DNA from: Dethiothermospora halolimnae
Lineage (GTDB): Bacteria > Bacillota > Clostridia > Tissierellales > VENL01
Assembly (NCBI RefSeq): GCF_037577855.1
Contig: NZ_JBAKFX010000023.1
Span: 1-55,270, forward strand
Direction: 5' to 3'
DNA: 55,270 nucleotides
Positions 1 to 8,864 of the stretch are shown here, one piece after another. A program made the translations under genes and the position numbers. The stretch's first letter is position 1, and every line of letters starts with the position of its first letter. A model generated the notes under the pieces. That model was not told where the DNA came from and made no database searches. It saw only the letters and a list, made by a program, of their open reading frames with translations.

Positions 1-144
1 GGAGGGGGAAAGTGTATCCTTTTTTAGGGCCAAACGGTCTTTTGATACCCATTAATAGTAAAATGTGTATAATAAACATTTTTTGTATGAGTAAAATTTT
101 TACTGGAAATTAGATGCGAAATTTCTGGGCTAGCAATATTAACC

Positions 145-173
145 TTTACATTTTTATGTTATTTGTATATAAT
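145..173 (+). promoter_or_regulatory. Sigma-A type promoter of the ABC-F leader
   Basis: TTTACA at 145-150 and TATAAT at 168-173 are separated by 17 bp, a near-consensus vegetative promoter. It would start transcription near 180, just ahead of the leader peptide at 222 and the attenuator hairpin. Confidence 0.6.
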
Positions 174-211
174 ATAGTATAATAAAACTATCTATTAGTA
201 TAAAGGAGATG

Positions 212-337
212 AGAGTCAATCATGAGTAATTACGTAGTTCTTTGTAGTTAATTAGCTTTATCCTAGGATAACTATGTCCTTTTTTAGCTAATTAAACTAA
301 ATAAGAATTACGTAATGGATGATTTGACTCTTTTTTT
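212..337 (+). promoter_or_regulatory. Leader-peptide attenuator of the ABC-F gene
   Basis: A long hairpin forms between GAGTCAATCAT...AATTACGTA (213-236) and TACGTAAT...GATTTGACTC (310-330), with an inner stem TTAATTAGCT/AGCTAATTAA, and ends in seven T residues (331-337), so it reads as an intrinsic terminator. A nine-codon ORF with its own Shine-Dalgarno (AAAGGAG, 202-208) lies inside the 5' arm. A ribosome stalled there would keep the arm from pairing and let transcription continue. This is the known logic of ABC-F and Erm leaders; its operation here is inferred. Confidence 0.7.
222..251 (+). CDS. Leader peptide MSNYVVLCS
   Basis: ATG at 222 follows AAAGGAGATGAGA and reads nine codons to TAA at 249-251. 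It is too short to be a functional protein, and its position within the terminator 5' arm marks it as a regulatory upstream ORF. The peptide sequence does not match a leader I can name, so the inducing drug cannot be predicted. Confidence 0.6.
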   Translation: MSNYVVLCS

Positions 338-461
338 GATATCTAATTTTATAGACTACTTCAATATATCTATAAAATATTAAAGTTATTTTCTGTGATT
401 AATAGATAGTTTAGTTTATATGTATAGAAAATAATATTGGCTCTATTGTGGGCTTTATAAT

Positions 462-504
462 AAAAACAGGAAAGAGGAGACTATCTCCTTTTTCCTGTTT
501 TTTT
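462..504 (+). terminator. Second intrinsic terminator before the ABC-F gene
   Basis: AAACAGGAAAGAGGAG pairs with CTCCTTTTTCCTGTTT around a 5-nt loop and runs into a T tract ending at 504. It sits 50 bp before the ABC-F start and in the same transcript as the leader, so it may be a second control point rather than the end of another gene. Confidence 0.65.
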
Positions 505-553
505 GTATTAAATTTAAATTATTAAATGATTTGTAATATAGGGAGGAATAAAT

Positions 554-2125
554 ATGAGCATATTAAATGTAGAAAATATAAGTTTTAGTTTCGGAGATAA
601 AGTGTTGTTTAAAGATATTTCCTTTAGGCTTTTAAGGGAAGAACATGTAGGTTTAGTAGGTGTAAATGGATCAGGGAAAACTACATTTTTAAATATTCTT
701 ACTGGAAAGTTAATACCCGATGAAGGGAAGATAAACAGTCCATCATCAATAAATATAGGATATCTTGATCAACATACAGAGTTAGAAGGAAAGTCAACAA
801 TAAGAGAAGTCTTAAAATCAGCTTTTCATAATCTATACTCTATTGAAAAGGATATGATTTCTATTGGAGATAAGTTATCCAGTTGTTCTGGAAAAGAAAC
901 AGAGAAACTTATAGAGAGATTTGGAAAATTACAAAGCATATTAGAATCAGAAAATTTCTATAGTATTGATAAGCATATTGACAATGTGGCCAATGGTTTG
1001 GGGCTAGATGGATTAGGTATGGATAGACCAGTGGAAAAACTCAGTGGAGGACAAAGGACAAAGGTGAAGCTAGGTAAACTTCTCCTTGAAAGGGCAGATA
1101 TTTTACTTTTAGATGAGCCAACCAATTACTTAGATAAAGAGCATGTATCTTGGCTAGGGGAATACCTTGAGAATTATCCAAATAGTTTTATCGTTATATC
1201 CCATGATACTAAGTTTTTAAATAAGATAACCAATGTGATTTATAACATTGAGTTTTCTTCAATGAAACGATATCCGGGAAATTATAATACTTTTCTTAAA
1301 TTAAGGGAAAAAAATAGGGAAGAGTATCTGAAACAGTATAAAAAACAACAGAAAGAAATTAAAAAAATGGAGGAATTTATTAGGAGCAATATATCTAGAG
1401 CATCAACGTCTAAAAGGGCAAAAAGTAGACAGAAAAAATTAGCTAAAATGGATAAAATGGAAAAACCTAAGGGGAATCCAAAGTCTTCATTTAATTTTAA
1501 CATAGCTAGAGAATCATCTGATGTTGTATTTAGAAGTTCTAATATGGATATAGGTTATACCTATCCTATATTAAGAAATATAAACCTTAAACTTAAAAGA
1601 GGGGAAAAGGTAGCTATTACAGGGTGTAATGGTGTGGGAAAATCCACATTATTAAAAACCATAATGGGTGAGATTAGACCTTTAAATGGGAATGTAAAAT
1701 TAGGTCAATTTCTTTTTCCAGCATATTTTGAACAGGAAGTAAAGGGAAAAAATAAAACACCTATAGAAGATGTATGGAATGAATTTCCTAGAAAAACTAG
1801 AAGGGAAATTAGATCATCTCTGGCTATGTGTGGATTAACAGAGAAACATGTTAGACAAAAGATGTATGAATTAAGTGGTGGAGAACAGTCTAAAGTAAGG
1901 CTATGTAAACTTATGATGAAACATTCTAATTGGTTACTTTTAGATGAACCTACCAATCACTTAGACATTCATGCTAAAGAAGCATTAAAAGAAGAACTAA
2001 GGTCCTATAAAGGAACTATCCTTATAGTGAGCCATGAGAAAGCCTTTTATGAAGAGTGGGTAACGGACATTTGGAATATGGAAAAGTACTCTAGTAGTGA
2101 AGAATTAAAAAAGATAACGATATGA
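554..2125 (+). CDS. ABC-F family ATPase, probable ribosome-protection antibiotic resistance factor
   Basis: This is a soluble twin-ATPase ABC protein of 523 aa with no membrane segments. Domain 1 has Walker A GVNGSGKT (36-43), LSGGQ (163-167) and Walker B LLLDEP (184-189). Domain 2 has GCNGVGKS (357-364), LSGGE (440-444) and LLLDEP (461-466). A lysine-rich, helical interdomain linker (about 240-320) separates them, the part that reaches into the ribosomal E/P site in this family. The start is fixed by GGGAGG 540-545. ABC-F members act in translation, either as housekeeping factors or as protectors against pleuromutilin, lincosamide and streptogramin A drugs. The attenuator upstream favours the resistance type. 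The subfamily cannot be decided by eye. Confidence 0.85.
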   Translation: MSILNVENISFSFGDKVLFKDISFRLLREEHVGLVGVNGSGKTTFLNILTGKLIPDEGKINSPSSINIGYLDQHTELEGKSTIREVLKSAFHNLYSIEKDMISIGDKLSSCSGKETEKLIERFGKLQSILESENFYSIDKHIDNVANGLGLDGLGMDRPVEKLSGGQRTKVKLGKLLLERADILLLDEPTNYLDKEHVSWLGEYLENYPNSFIVISHDTKFLNKITNVIYNIEFSSMKRYPGNYNTFLKLREKNREEYLKQYKKQQKEIKKMEEFIRSNISRASTSKRAKSRQKKLAKMDKMEKPKGNPKSSFNFNIARESSDVVFRSSNMDIGYTYPILRNINLKLKRGEKVAITGCNGVGKSTLLKTIMGEIRPLNGNVKLGQFLFPAYFEQEVKGKNKTPIEDVWNEFPRKTRREIRSSLAMCGLTEKHVRQKMYELSGGEQSKVRLCKLMMKHSNWLLLDEPTNHLDIHAKEALKEELRSYKGTILIVSHEKAFYEEWVTDIWNMEKYSSSEELKKITI

Positions 2126-2193
2126 TGAATTAAAGAAGAAAGTGTAAAGAGGAAAGAATAAATATGAGGATACAGAAGTTGCGCTTCTTTATA

Positions 2194-2221
2194 TGTAGGC
2201 CTGAATATATTCAGGCCTACA
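2194..2221 (+). repeat. Dispersed palindrome, core CCTGAATATATTCAGG (copy 1)
   Basis: A perfect 28-nt palindrome with outer arms TGTAGG/CCTACA lies 69 bp after the ABC-F stop. It shares its 16-nt core with copies at 6794, 16025 and 44295 while the flanking arm bases differ in compensating pairs. It could act as a transcript 3' end or processing hairpin, but it has no T tract. A small AGAAG/CTTCT hairpin precedes it. Confidence 0.8.
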
Positions 2222-2254
2222 TTAATGTCTTATAATAATATAGTATAACAGTAA

Positions 2255-2364
2255 AATTTAGTTGCTAGAGGTTGGTAACCCAATTTAGTTGCTAGAGATT
2301 GGTAACCCAATTTAGTTGCTGGAGATTGGTAATCCAATTTAGTTGCTGGGGGATTCGTAATCCC
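2255..2364 (+). repeat. 27-bp tandem repeat ending in a GGGGATTCGTAATCCC hairpin
   Basis: Three exact-length 27-bp units (2255-2281, 2282-2308, 2309-2335) of the type AATTTAGTTGCTAGAG.TTGG.. are followed by a fourth unit that converts into GGGGGATTCGTAATCCC. Related arrays occur at 30572 and 44346, and the hairpin alone at 15828 and 20923. The stretch 2365-2556 after it holds only the ugpC promoter region; I see no gene there. Confidence 0.75.
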
Positions 2365-2556
2365 ACAGCTTACCAACTCCCTGCTCCTTGTACTTTGTAT
2401 TGAATAAAGGAGTGTAACATCATCTTTATTCATAGAGAAATTTTATAATTCACATTTGAATATAAAAATATTCTATTTTCTTTTTAACGGTAAACATGGT
2501 AATCTATAATTTGATTTGATTTGGCTTAAAAAGAGTAACTAAATTGGGGTGTACTT

Positions 2557-3585
2557 ATGGAAATTAAGATTAATAATTTAACCAAAACTTTTGGAGATAT
2601 AGAAGCGGTAAATAACTTGAATATTAATATAGATGATGGGAAGTTAATAACCATATTAGGACCCAGTGGTTGTGGGAAAAGTACTACCCTTTTTCTAATA
2701 GCTGGATTATATAAGTCCACTAGTGGTGAAATATTTTTTGGAGATAAATTAGTAAATAATATTGAGCCTGAAAACAGAAAGATAGGAATGGTATTTCAAA
2801 ATTATGCATTATACCCCCATATGACTGTCCTCAAAAATATCATGTTTCCCCTTAAAATGTCTAAAGTTAAAAAAAGACAAGCTAAAAAAAGGGCAATAGA
2901 AATGGCTAGACTAACCCAGATTGAAGATTTATTAAATAGAAAACCATCCCAGCTTTCAGGGGGACAGCAGCAGAGGGTAGCCATAGCAAGGGCCCTTGTA
3001 AAAGAGCCTAAGATATTATTATTGGATGAACCTTTATCTAACCTAGATGCAAGGCTTAGGATAAAAATGAGGGAAGAAATTAAACGGATACAACAGAAAA
3101 CTAAGATAACAACCATACTTGTAACCCATGACCAAGAAGAGGCCATGAGTATATCGGATAAAATATTACTTATGAAGGATGGAGAATTTCAACAATATGC
3201 TACACCTAAAGAAATGTATAGAAATCCATCCAATAAATTTGTAGCTAAATTTTTAGGTAATCCACCTATAAATTTATTAGAAGGAGAAGTAAAGGATAAT
3301 CTAATTAAAATAAAGGATATAGAAATTATTTTAGATAAAAATAAGCTCTACAATAAGGCGATAGTTAAAAATAAAGTAACAGTGGGAATTAGACCGGAGG
3401 ATTTAATTATATCATCTAAAGGAATTATTAAAGGATTAATAGTGGGAATACAGCAAATGGGAAAAGAACTATATGTAGATATAAAAGTAGGAATAAAAGT
3501 TATAACTACAGTTATTTCATGGGATTATGATTTAAAGTTAGGAGATAGTATAGGTTTGGATATAAAGAGAGTTCACTTATTTTAG
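2557..3585 (+). CDS. ugpC: ABC transporter ATPase, UgpC/MsmK/MalK type
   Basis: ATPase subunit of a carbohydrate-type importer, 342 aa. Walker A GPSGCGKST (35-43), Q-loop Q81, signature LSGGQQQR (133-140), Walker B ILLLDEP (153-159) and switch His191 are all present. A C-terminal regulatory TOBE-like region (about 240-342) carries the GIRPEDL-type motif of MalK/UgpC. It is the first gene of a cluster with two permeases and a binding protein on the same strand, 21 bp before the first permease. Substrate is not readable from the ATPase; such subunits often serve several importers. The symbol reflects family resemblance only. Confidence 0.75.
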   Translation: MEIKINNLTKTFGDIEAVNNLNINIDDGKLITILGPSGCGKSTTLFLIAGLYKSTSGEIFFGDKLVNNIEPENRKIGMVFQNYALYPHMTVLKNIMFPLKMSKVKKRQAKKRAIEMARLTQIEDLLNRKPSQLSGGQQQRVAIARALVKEPKILLLDEPLSNLDARLRIKMREEIKRIQQKTKITTILVTHDQEEAMSISDKILLMKDGEFQQYATPKEMYRNPSNKFVAKFLGNPPINLLEGEVKDNLIKIKDIEIILDKNKLYNKAIVKNKVTVGIRPEDLIISSKGIIKGLIVGIQQMGKELYVDIKVGIKVITTVISWDYDLKLGDSIGLDIKRVHLF

Positions 3586-3606
3586 TTTTTATTTTGGAGT
3601 GATTTT

Positions 3607-4509
3607 GTGAAAAAAAAGATAAACTTTAAAAATATATTAAAAAATAATGAAATCAAGGGGATATTATATATATTGCCAGCTCTTATTATACTATCTGTTT
3701 TTCAAATATATCCAATAGTTAAATCATTGGCTATGAGCTTTTATACTGACTTTGATTATTTAGAGGGAACAGTTTATGAAAGGGGTTTAGATAATTTTAA
3801 ATATGTATTGTCAGATCCTGATTTTTATTTAGCCCTTAAAAATACTTTTCTATTTGTATTAGGAGTTGTTCCATTATCCATAATAGTATCCTTAGGATTT
3901 GCCCTATTACTTAACTCTAAAATAAAGTTTAAAGGATTTTTTAGAAGTGTATATTTTTTACCCTTTGTAACCTCTTTAGTGGCTGTGTCAATTGTTTGGA
4001 GATGGATGTTTAACGGGGAATATGGACTCATTAATCATTTTTTAAACCTTTTAGGAATAGATAAGGTGAATTGGTTAACAAATCCTAATATGACCATTCC
4101 AATACTAGTCTTATTAAGTGTATGGAAGGGAATGGGATATAAAATAATAATATTTTTAGCGGGACTTCAAAATATAGATGAAAAATATTATTTATCAGCC
4201 AAAATAGATGGGGCATCAAGATGGGAACGATTTAAAAATATAACTTTACCATTATTAAGACCAACTATATTTTTCGTGTCAATAACTTCGGTTATAGGGT
4301 CTTTTAAAATATTTGATGAAGTTTTTATTCTTTATGATAAAGATATGGGTCCATTAAAAAGTGGACTGACTATTGTTTATTATATATTTAATAAATTTTA
4401 TAGATACTGGCAGTTTTCCATAGCTGCAGCGGCATCATTTGTATTATTTTTAATAATATTTATATTTACTATTATTCAGCTTAAGTTAGGTAGAAGAAAA
4501 ATGGATTAG
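3607..4509 (+). CDS. ugpA: ABC transporter permease, UgpA/MalF type
   Basis: Integral membrane permease of 300 aa with about six hydrophobic segments. The EAA loop that docks on the ATPase is clear (KYYLSAKIDGASRWERFKNI, 193-212). Translation starts at GTG 3607 behind GGAG (3596-3599). The gene sits between the ATPase and the second permease with 21- and 12-bp gaps, so the cluster is one operon. The length is usual for the family. It would form the inner-membrane pore together with the next gene product. Confidence 0.75.
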   Translation: MKKKINFKNILKNNEIKGILYILPALIILSVFQIYPIVKSLAMSFYTDFDYLEGTVYERGLDNFKYVLSDPDFYLALKNTFLFVLGVVPLSIIVSLGFALLLNSKIKFKGFFRSVYFLPFVTSLVAVSIVWRWMFNGEYGLINHFLNLLGIDKVNWLTNPNMTIPILVLLSVWKGMGYKIIIFLAGLQNIDEKYYLSAKIDGASRWERFKNITLPLLRPTIFFVSITSVIGSFKIFDEVFILYDKDMGPLKSGLTIVYYIFNKFYRYWQFSIAAAASFVLFLIIFIFTIIQLKLGRRKMD

Positions 4510-4521
4510 GGAGTAATTAAT

Positions 4522-5346
4522 ATGAAGAGTAAATTTATATCTAAAGGTTTTATATATTTAATACTTATAATTGGTGCAGCATTTATATTACTGCCCTTTA
4601 TATGGATGATATCCACATCCCTTAAACCAGCTAATGAGGTTTTAACTGTAACTCCTAAGTGGGTACCATCGGAAATTAGATGGGAAAACTTTAAAATAGC
4701 CTTTAAATCGGCACCATTTAAAAGATACTTTTTTAATAGTGTTTTTGTAACAGTAATGGTTACAGTAGGGGAGCTTATAACTACAATACTAGCAGCCTAT
4801 GCCTTTGCTAAAGTGGATTTTAAGGGTAAACATATAATATTTTCCCTTTTAATAGCTACTATGATGGTACCAGGGGAAGTTTTGATTATACCAAACTTTG
4901 TAACATTGAGTAAATTAGGGTGGATTGATAGTTATAAGGCCTTAATAATACCATGGTGTGGAAGTATATTTGCAATATTTTTATTGAGACAACACTTTTT
5001 TAGTATACCCGATGAACTATATTATGCTGCTAAGATAGATGGATGTACAGATTTTAAATATCTATGGCTTATTATGGTTCCCATAGCCAAACCAGCAATT
5101 ATAACATTAGTTATATTAAAGGTTATAGGTAGTTGGAATTCCTTCATATGGCCCTTAATTATGACAAATTCAGAGGAGATGAGGACTTTACCTGTGGCCC
5201 TTTCAAACTTTAGCTCAGAGGCTGGGACAGAGTATCATATTCTTATGGCAGCTGCCACAATGATTATATTACCTATGATAATACTTTATATAATTTTACA
5301 AAAACATATAATATCAGGAGTTTCTAAAACTGGAATAAAGGGATAA
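4522..5346 (+). CDS. ugpE: ABC transporter permease, UgpE/MalG type
   Basis: Second permease of the importer, 274 aa, with an N-terminal membrane helix ending in WMISTSLKP (28-36), which is typical of MalG/UgpE proteins. It has five further hydrophobic segments and an EAA loop (ELYYAAKIDGCTDFKYLWLI, 165-184). The start ATG follows GGAG 12 bp after the upstream stop, indicating translational coupling. It pairs with the 3607 product; together with the ATPase they make the standard ABC importer core. Confidence 0.75.
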   Translation: MKSKFISKGFIYLILIIGAAFILLPFIWMISTSLKPANEVLTVTPKWVPSEIRWENFKIAFKSAPFKRYFFNSVFVTVMVTVGELITTILAAYAFAKVDFKGKHIIFSLLIATMMVPGEVLIIPNFVTLSKLGWIDSYKALIIPWCGSIFAIFLLRQHFFSIPDELYYAAKIDGCTDFKYLWLIMVPIAKPAIITLVILKVIGSWNSFIWPLIMTNSEEMRTLPVALSNFSSEAGTEYHILMAAATMIILPMIILYIILQKHIISGVSKTGIKG

Positions 5347-5408
5347 CAAAGTTTGCTATCTGTAGACTTTGAAATATAAAAAAATATAAATACATGGAGG
5401 GATTTATT

Positions 5409-6779
5409 ATGAAAAAGTTTTTATCTTTACTATTAGTAGTGACATTAATATTCAGTCTTGTTGCTTGTGGTAGTTCAGAAGACACTGAGACATCAAAGGA
5501 CGAGACAGAAAAGGTAAAAGAAACAAAGGATGCAAAAGAAGAAATCACTATAGCAACTGAAGTTACAGAACCTGTTGAATTTGAATTCTGGCATGCGATG
5601 GGAGGAGCTAAGGAAAAGGCCCTAAAGAAAATGACCGACGAGTTTAATGAAAAAAATGATAATATAACTGTTAAGCTAGTTCATCAAGGGGGATACAGGG
5701 ATCTATTTCAAAAGTTAATGGGAGCTGCTAAGGCAAAACAACTTCCAACGTTAACTCAAGTATATTCCAATAGACTATCTTGGTATGTTTCTAAAGGGTT
5801 AGTGGAGAATTTAAATCCATATATGGATAATGAAAAGGTTGGATTTACTAAAGAGGAAAAAGAAGATGTACCAGAACTATTTTTAAATGATGGTATATGG
5901 GATGGAAAGCAATATGCCTTTCCCTTTAATAAAAGTCAAATGGTATTATACTATAATGTAGATATGTTTGAAGATGCCGGATTAGAAGTTCCTAAAACTT
6001 GGGAGGAATGGAGAGAGGTTTCTAAGAAGTTAACTGTTGATAAAGATGGAGATGGTACTCCAGAGATTTATGGTATGGTCTTTGCCAACAACATATCAAC
6101 GGATATAGCACCATGGGTTAAACAAGCCGGTGGAGTTATTATAGATGAAGGGAAGGATCAAATTAATTTTAATACACCAGAAACTAAGGAAGCTGTTGAG
6201 TTTATAAATGGAATGATACAGGATAATATAGCAAGGCTTGCAGGGGAAGATAAACATGCCAATGTACCATTTTCCCAAGGGAGAGCGGCTATGTGTGTTG
6301 CATCAACATCAGCTATACCTTATATAGAAAGTGGAATAGAAGGAGATATGAATTGGTTTGCAGCTCCCCTTCCAGCCCATAAAACTAATGACCAGTTATA
6401 TTATGGTACAAATGTTGCTATGTTTAATACCCATGATAAAGAAGTAAAACTTGCGGCATGGAAATATATAAGCTTTTTAACAAACACAGAGAATACAGCA
6501 TATTTCTCTAGTCAAACTGGATACTTACCAGTTAGAGAATCTGCTAAAGAGTTAGAAAGTTATAAGGCTTACATCAAAGAAAATCCTATAAAGGGAGTAG
6601 GACTTAAAAGTTTTGATATAGGATTTCAGGGGGCAAGAAATATTGGTGAAATAAATGCCCTTGATGTATTAGGAGAAGAATTAGATCAAGTATTTATGAA
6701 TAAAAAGTCAATAGATGAAGCATTAAAAGATGCACAAGAACGTGGAGAAAAAGCTATGAAAGAAGCTAGAAGGAATTAG
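5409..6779 (+). CDS. ugpB: Extracellular solute-binding lipoprotein of the Ugp-like transporter
   Basis: A family-1 solute-binding protein of 456 aa. The ATG at 5409 is chosen because GGAGG (5396-5400) is placed correctly for it and the signal peptide then reads MKKFLSLLLVVTLIFSLVAC, with the lipobox cysteine at residue 20. An acidic, low-complexity tether follows. The mature part contains ALKKMTDEFNEKN, FNKSQMVLYYNVDMFEDAGL and a P.TWEEW motif, typical of UgpB/MalE-like receptors. It is the last gene of the operon. Glycerol-3-phosphate is the usual Ugp ligand, but no glpQ partner is present and a sugar is equally possible. Confidence 0.75.
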   Translation: MKKFLSLLLVVTLIFSLVACGSSEDTETSKDETEKVKETKDAKEEITIATEVTEPVEFEFWHAMGGAKEKALKKMTDEFNEKNDNITVKLVHQGGYRDLFQKLMGAAKAKQLPTLTQVYSNRLSWYVSKGLVENLNPYMDNEKVGFTKEEKEDVPELFLNDGIWDGKQYAFPFNKSQMVLYYNVDMFEDAGLEVPKTWEEWREVSKKLTVDKDGDGTPEIYGMVFANNISTDIAPWVKQAGGVIIDEGKDQINFNTPETKEAVEFINGMIQDNIARLAGEDKHANVPFSQGRAAMCVASTSAIPYIESGIEGDMNWFAAPLPAHKTNDQLYYGTNVAMFNTHDKEVKLAAWKYISFLTNTENTAYFSSQTGYLPVRESAKELESYKAYIKENPIKGVGLKSFDIGFQGARNIGEINALDVLGEELDQVFMNKKSIDEALKDAQERGEKAMKEARRN

Positions 6780-6793
6780 AAATTAATTATGTA

Positions 6794-6815
6794 GGGCCTG
6801 AATATATTCAGGCCC
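6794..6815 (+). repeat. Dispersed palindrome, core CCTGAATATATTCAGG (copy 2)
   Basis: A perfect 22-nt palindrome with GGG/CCC outer arms lies 14 bp after the binding-protein stop. The base pair flanking the core differs from the other copies but stays paired. A separate 18-nt palindrome GATTCAATATATTGAATC occurs at 6906-6923. Confidence 0.8.
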
Positions 6816-6966
6816 AATTTGATGCCCAGTATTATGGATAATAACAAAACTATTTTGGATAGAATAGTATATAGCGCAATAGGGCTTCCAGAGAAAGACT
6901 TGAAGGATTCAATATATTGAATCGCTACAAATATTATTAATAAAAAAACAGAATAACTTCTAGGTT

Positions 6967-7518
6967 TTATATCAGCTTTTTTAATTTAACTAAAAAATCA
7001 TCTATATAATTTTTATTAAAATCTATATAGGGAATTTCAATATTGTTTTTATCTAATATACATTTTATTTCTTCCATAAGGATTCCACTGGTATTTGAAA
7101 GTTTTATTGTACTTAGCATTTCTGGTAAGCTTTCATTACTACCTATCTCACCCATCCACTCACCGGTACATGATTTATATATGCCACAGGTAGGGCTTCC
7201 CTCTATACCAATTAAAGCCACTATTTCATAATCATTTTTAATATATTCTTTTAATTGATCTAAGTATATATTAAAAAGATTTCTACAATGTTTTCTATAG
7301 TGTATTGTATCAAACTGTTCCTTAACATGGCCCCATCTTTTTAATCCATAACAGGTAAGCTCAGGGCAGGGAAGTTGAATTATGCCTATTTCTTTTTCTA
7401 GAAGTATATTTAAAAAATTTGAAATATCCCCAGGTGGATTTATTTCTGATTTTTTAACCTTAGACTTTTCATTAAGTACACAGTGGGACAATAATATAAC
7501 TTTTTTTACTTTATCCAT
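6967..7518 (-). CDS. TudS-related (DUF523-like) putative desulfidase
   Basis: A 183-aa protein read from the ATG at 7518, which has AAAGGA six bases upstream; an in-frame ATG three codons earlier overlaps that ribosome site. Conserved cysteines occur in SHCVLN (C13), PCPELTCYG (C51, C56) and GIEGSPTCG (C111). This is the pattern of the DUF523/TudS family, where cysteines ligate an Fe-S cluster used to remove sulfur from thiolated nucleobases. The spacing and short length fit the divergent clostridial relatives. The gene stands alone, convergent to the Ugp operon, so context gives no substrate. Confidence 0.65.
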   Translation of the reverse strand: MDKVKKVILLSHCVLNEKSKVKKSEINPPGDISNFLNILLEKEIGIIQLPCPELTCYGLKRWGHVKEQFDTIHYRKHCRNLFNIYLDQLKEYIKNDYEIVALIGIEGSPTCGIYKSCTGEWMGEIGSNESLPEMLSTIKLSNTSGILMEEIKCILDKNNIEIPYIDFNKNYIDDFLVKLKKLI

Positions 7519-7527
7519 ATAAATCAT

Positions 7528-7901
7528 CCTTTATATTAAAATTTACTAATATCAAATTATCACTTTATAATTAATTGAAATTAAAGTCAAATAGAATTTT
7601 TCTATAGACGATCAAATGCTTATAGATTTCATTTAGGAAAATGTTTTCCAAAGTTTGAAAATGATAATATTATTTAACAAATGAACAAAATAATAGTACG
7701 AAGGGACTATTTTGTATTTATTTGTTGAATTTTATAAAATATTAAGGTATACTTTTCAAGTATTTATAGATTTTCTATATAAGTGGTAAAATGTAATATA
7801 CTTTCCAATATGCTACACAGCTTTGTTTACCCTTATATAAAAGCTGTATATATTAAAGAATAAGACCAAGTAAAAAATTATACATACATGGAGGAATACT
7901 T
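7528..7901. other. Intergenic region between divergent genes
   Basis: No gene is seen. It contains the promoters of the two divergent genes and two weak hairpins: AAAATA.TAGT...ACTATTTT near 7687-7713, and ACAGCTTT...AAAGCTGT near 7816-7848. The latter lies about 50 bp before the lipoprotein gene. Confidence 0.4.
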
Positions 7902-8426
7902 ATGAAAAAATCAATAGGAGTTTTATTAATTGTACTTGTGATAGTTGGAAGTTTAGTAGGTTGTGGTTCATCTGATAAAGGATCTGAAGAGACCTTTGAA
8001 ACATTTAAGTCAGAAGAGGGAAAATTCTCTATAGATTTTCCAGGGAAACCAGAAGAATCTGTACAATCCGCAATGGGATTAGATATGAATATAGTTGCCC
8101 TTGAAGATGGAGATACAGCTTATACTGTTCTGTACTCTGACTATCCAGAAGAGATAGTTAAAGCATCTAAGCCAGAAGATATGTTGGCTGGGGGAGTACA
8201 AGGACAAGTAGCCAGCTTAGGTGGCGAAGTGGTTGAATCAAAGGATATTACTTTAGATGATTATCCTGGGAAACATCTTGTAGTAGAAACAGAGAAGGAA
8301 GGAACTAAAGTTAATTTTAATAGTAAAATTTTCTTAGTTGGTAATAGATTGTATCAAATACAAGCAATAAATGTTGATAATGAAAACCTAGATAAGTTTT
8401 TTGATTCATTTGAACTTGTGAAATAA
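7902..8426 (+). CDS. Small lipoprotein of unknown function
   Basis: A 174-aa protein with a lipoprotein signal peptide (MKKSIGVLLIVLVIVGSLVG, then Cys21) and a Ser/Gly/Glu-rich tether. The mature part has FKSEEGKFSIDFPGKPEES, a strand pattern found in small PsbP-like or uncharacterised secreted proteins of clostridia. It should be anchored on the outer face of the membrane. It is monocistronic: preceded by GGAGG and followed by a strong terminator. I do not recognise a specific function. Confidence 0.65.
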   Translation: MKKSIGVLLIVLVIVGSLVGCGSSDKGSEETFETFKSEEGKFSIDFPGKPEESVQSAMGLDMNIVALEDGDTAYTVLYSDYPEEIVKASKPEDMLAGGVQGQVASLGGEVVESKDITLDDYPGKHLVVETEKEGTKVNFNSKIFLVGNRLYQIQAINVDNENLDKFFDSFELVK

Positions 8427-8494
8427 TAAAAATATATAAATTTAATGGTCGTGCTCTTAATATAACAGCAAAAGAAATTAATATTTTTATAAAA

Positions 8495-8537
8495 GAGTTC
8501 TAGTCTGAAGGTTAATTTTAGACTAGGACTTTTTTAT
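8495..8537 (+). terminator. Intrinsic terminator of the lipoprotein gene
   Basis: AGTTCTAGTCT pairs with AGACTAGGACT and is followed by a run of T residues (8530-8535). From here to 8794 no gene is seen. That stretch holds a degenerate, imperfect copy of the CCTGAATATATTCAGG palindrome near 8652-8681 and a CTGCTC..TTGCAC sequence resembling one after the 2255 repeat. Confidence 0.8.
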
Positions 8538-8802
8538 ATTTAGAAAGGTTAATTTTTTATAAAAAATCAGGTGGCATAATAAAGTAATATCAATCTATAT
8601 AAAGATTATGAAAAATTTTAGCATTTACAAAGCTAAGTCATAAATCACTATATATAGGTCATGAATATATTGCGGCCTACATATATTCATGGGATTACCA
8701 ATTCTCTGCTCTTTGCACCTTGCACTTTGCACGAATAAAGAAGCACCTAAGGTTCCGTTGCCATAAAAAACTTTTCAAAATATTATAAATAAAGTATAAT
8801 TA

Positions 8803-8830
8803 ATATTATACTGATATATCAGTATAATAT
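8803..8830 (+). promoter_or_regulatory. 28-nt palindromic operator at the por promoter
   Basis: A perfect palindrome centred on ACTGATATATCAGT lies just downstream of a TATAAT box (8795-8800) and 34 bp before the first gene. Its position over the expected transcription start suits a repressor. The GntR/FCD regulator encoded at the end of the same operon (11799) is the obvious candidate binder; this link is inferred from context. Confidence 0.55.
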
Positions 8831-8864
8831 CACGCATAAAATTTATAAAAAGGGGAGAAGTAAC

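Noticed and set aside
2255..2364. CRISPR-like spacing of repeats
   Set aside because: The 27-bp units are directly adjacent without spacers and no cas genes are present.
2230..2433. Minus-strand frame with 9-aa repeats (ATKLGYQSL)
   Set aside because: It is the translation of the 27-bp tandem DNA repeat and has no ribosome site; the repeat is non-coding.
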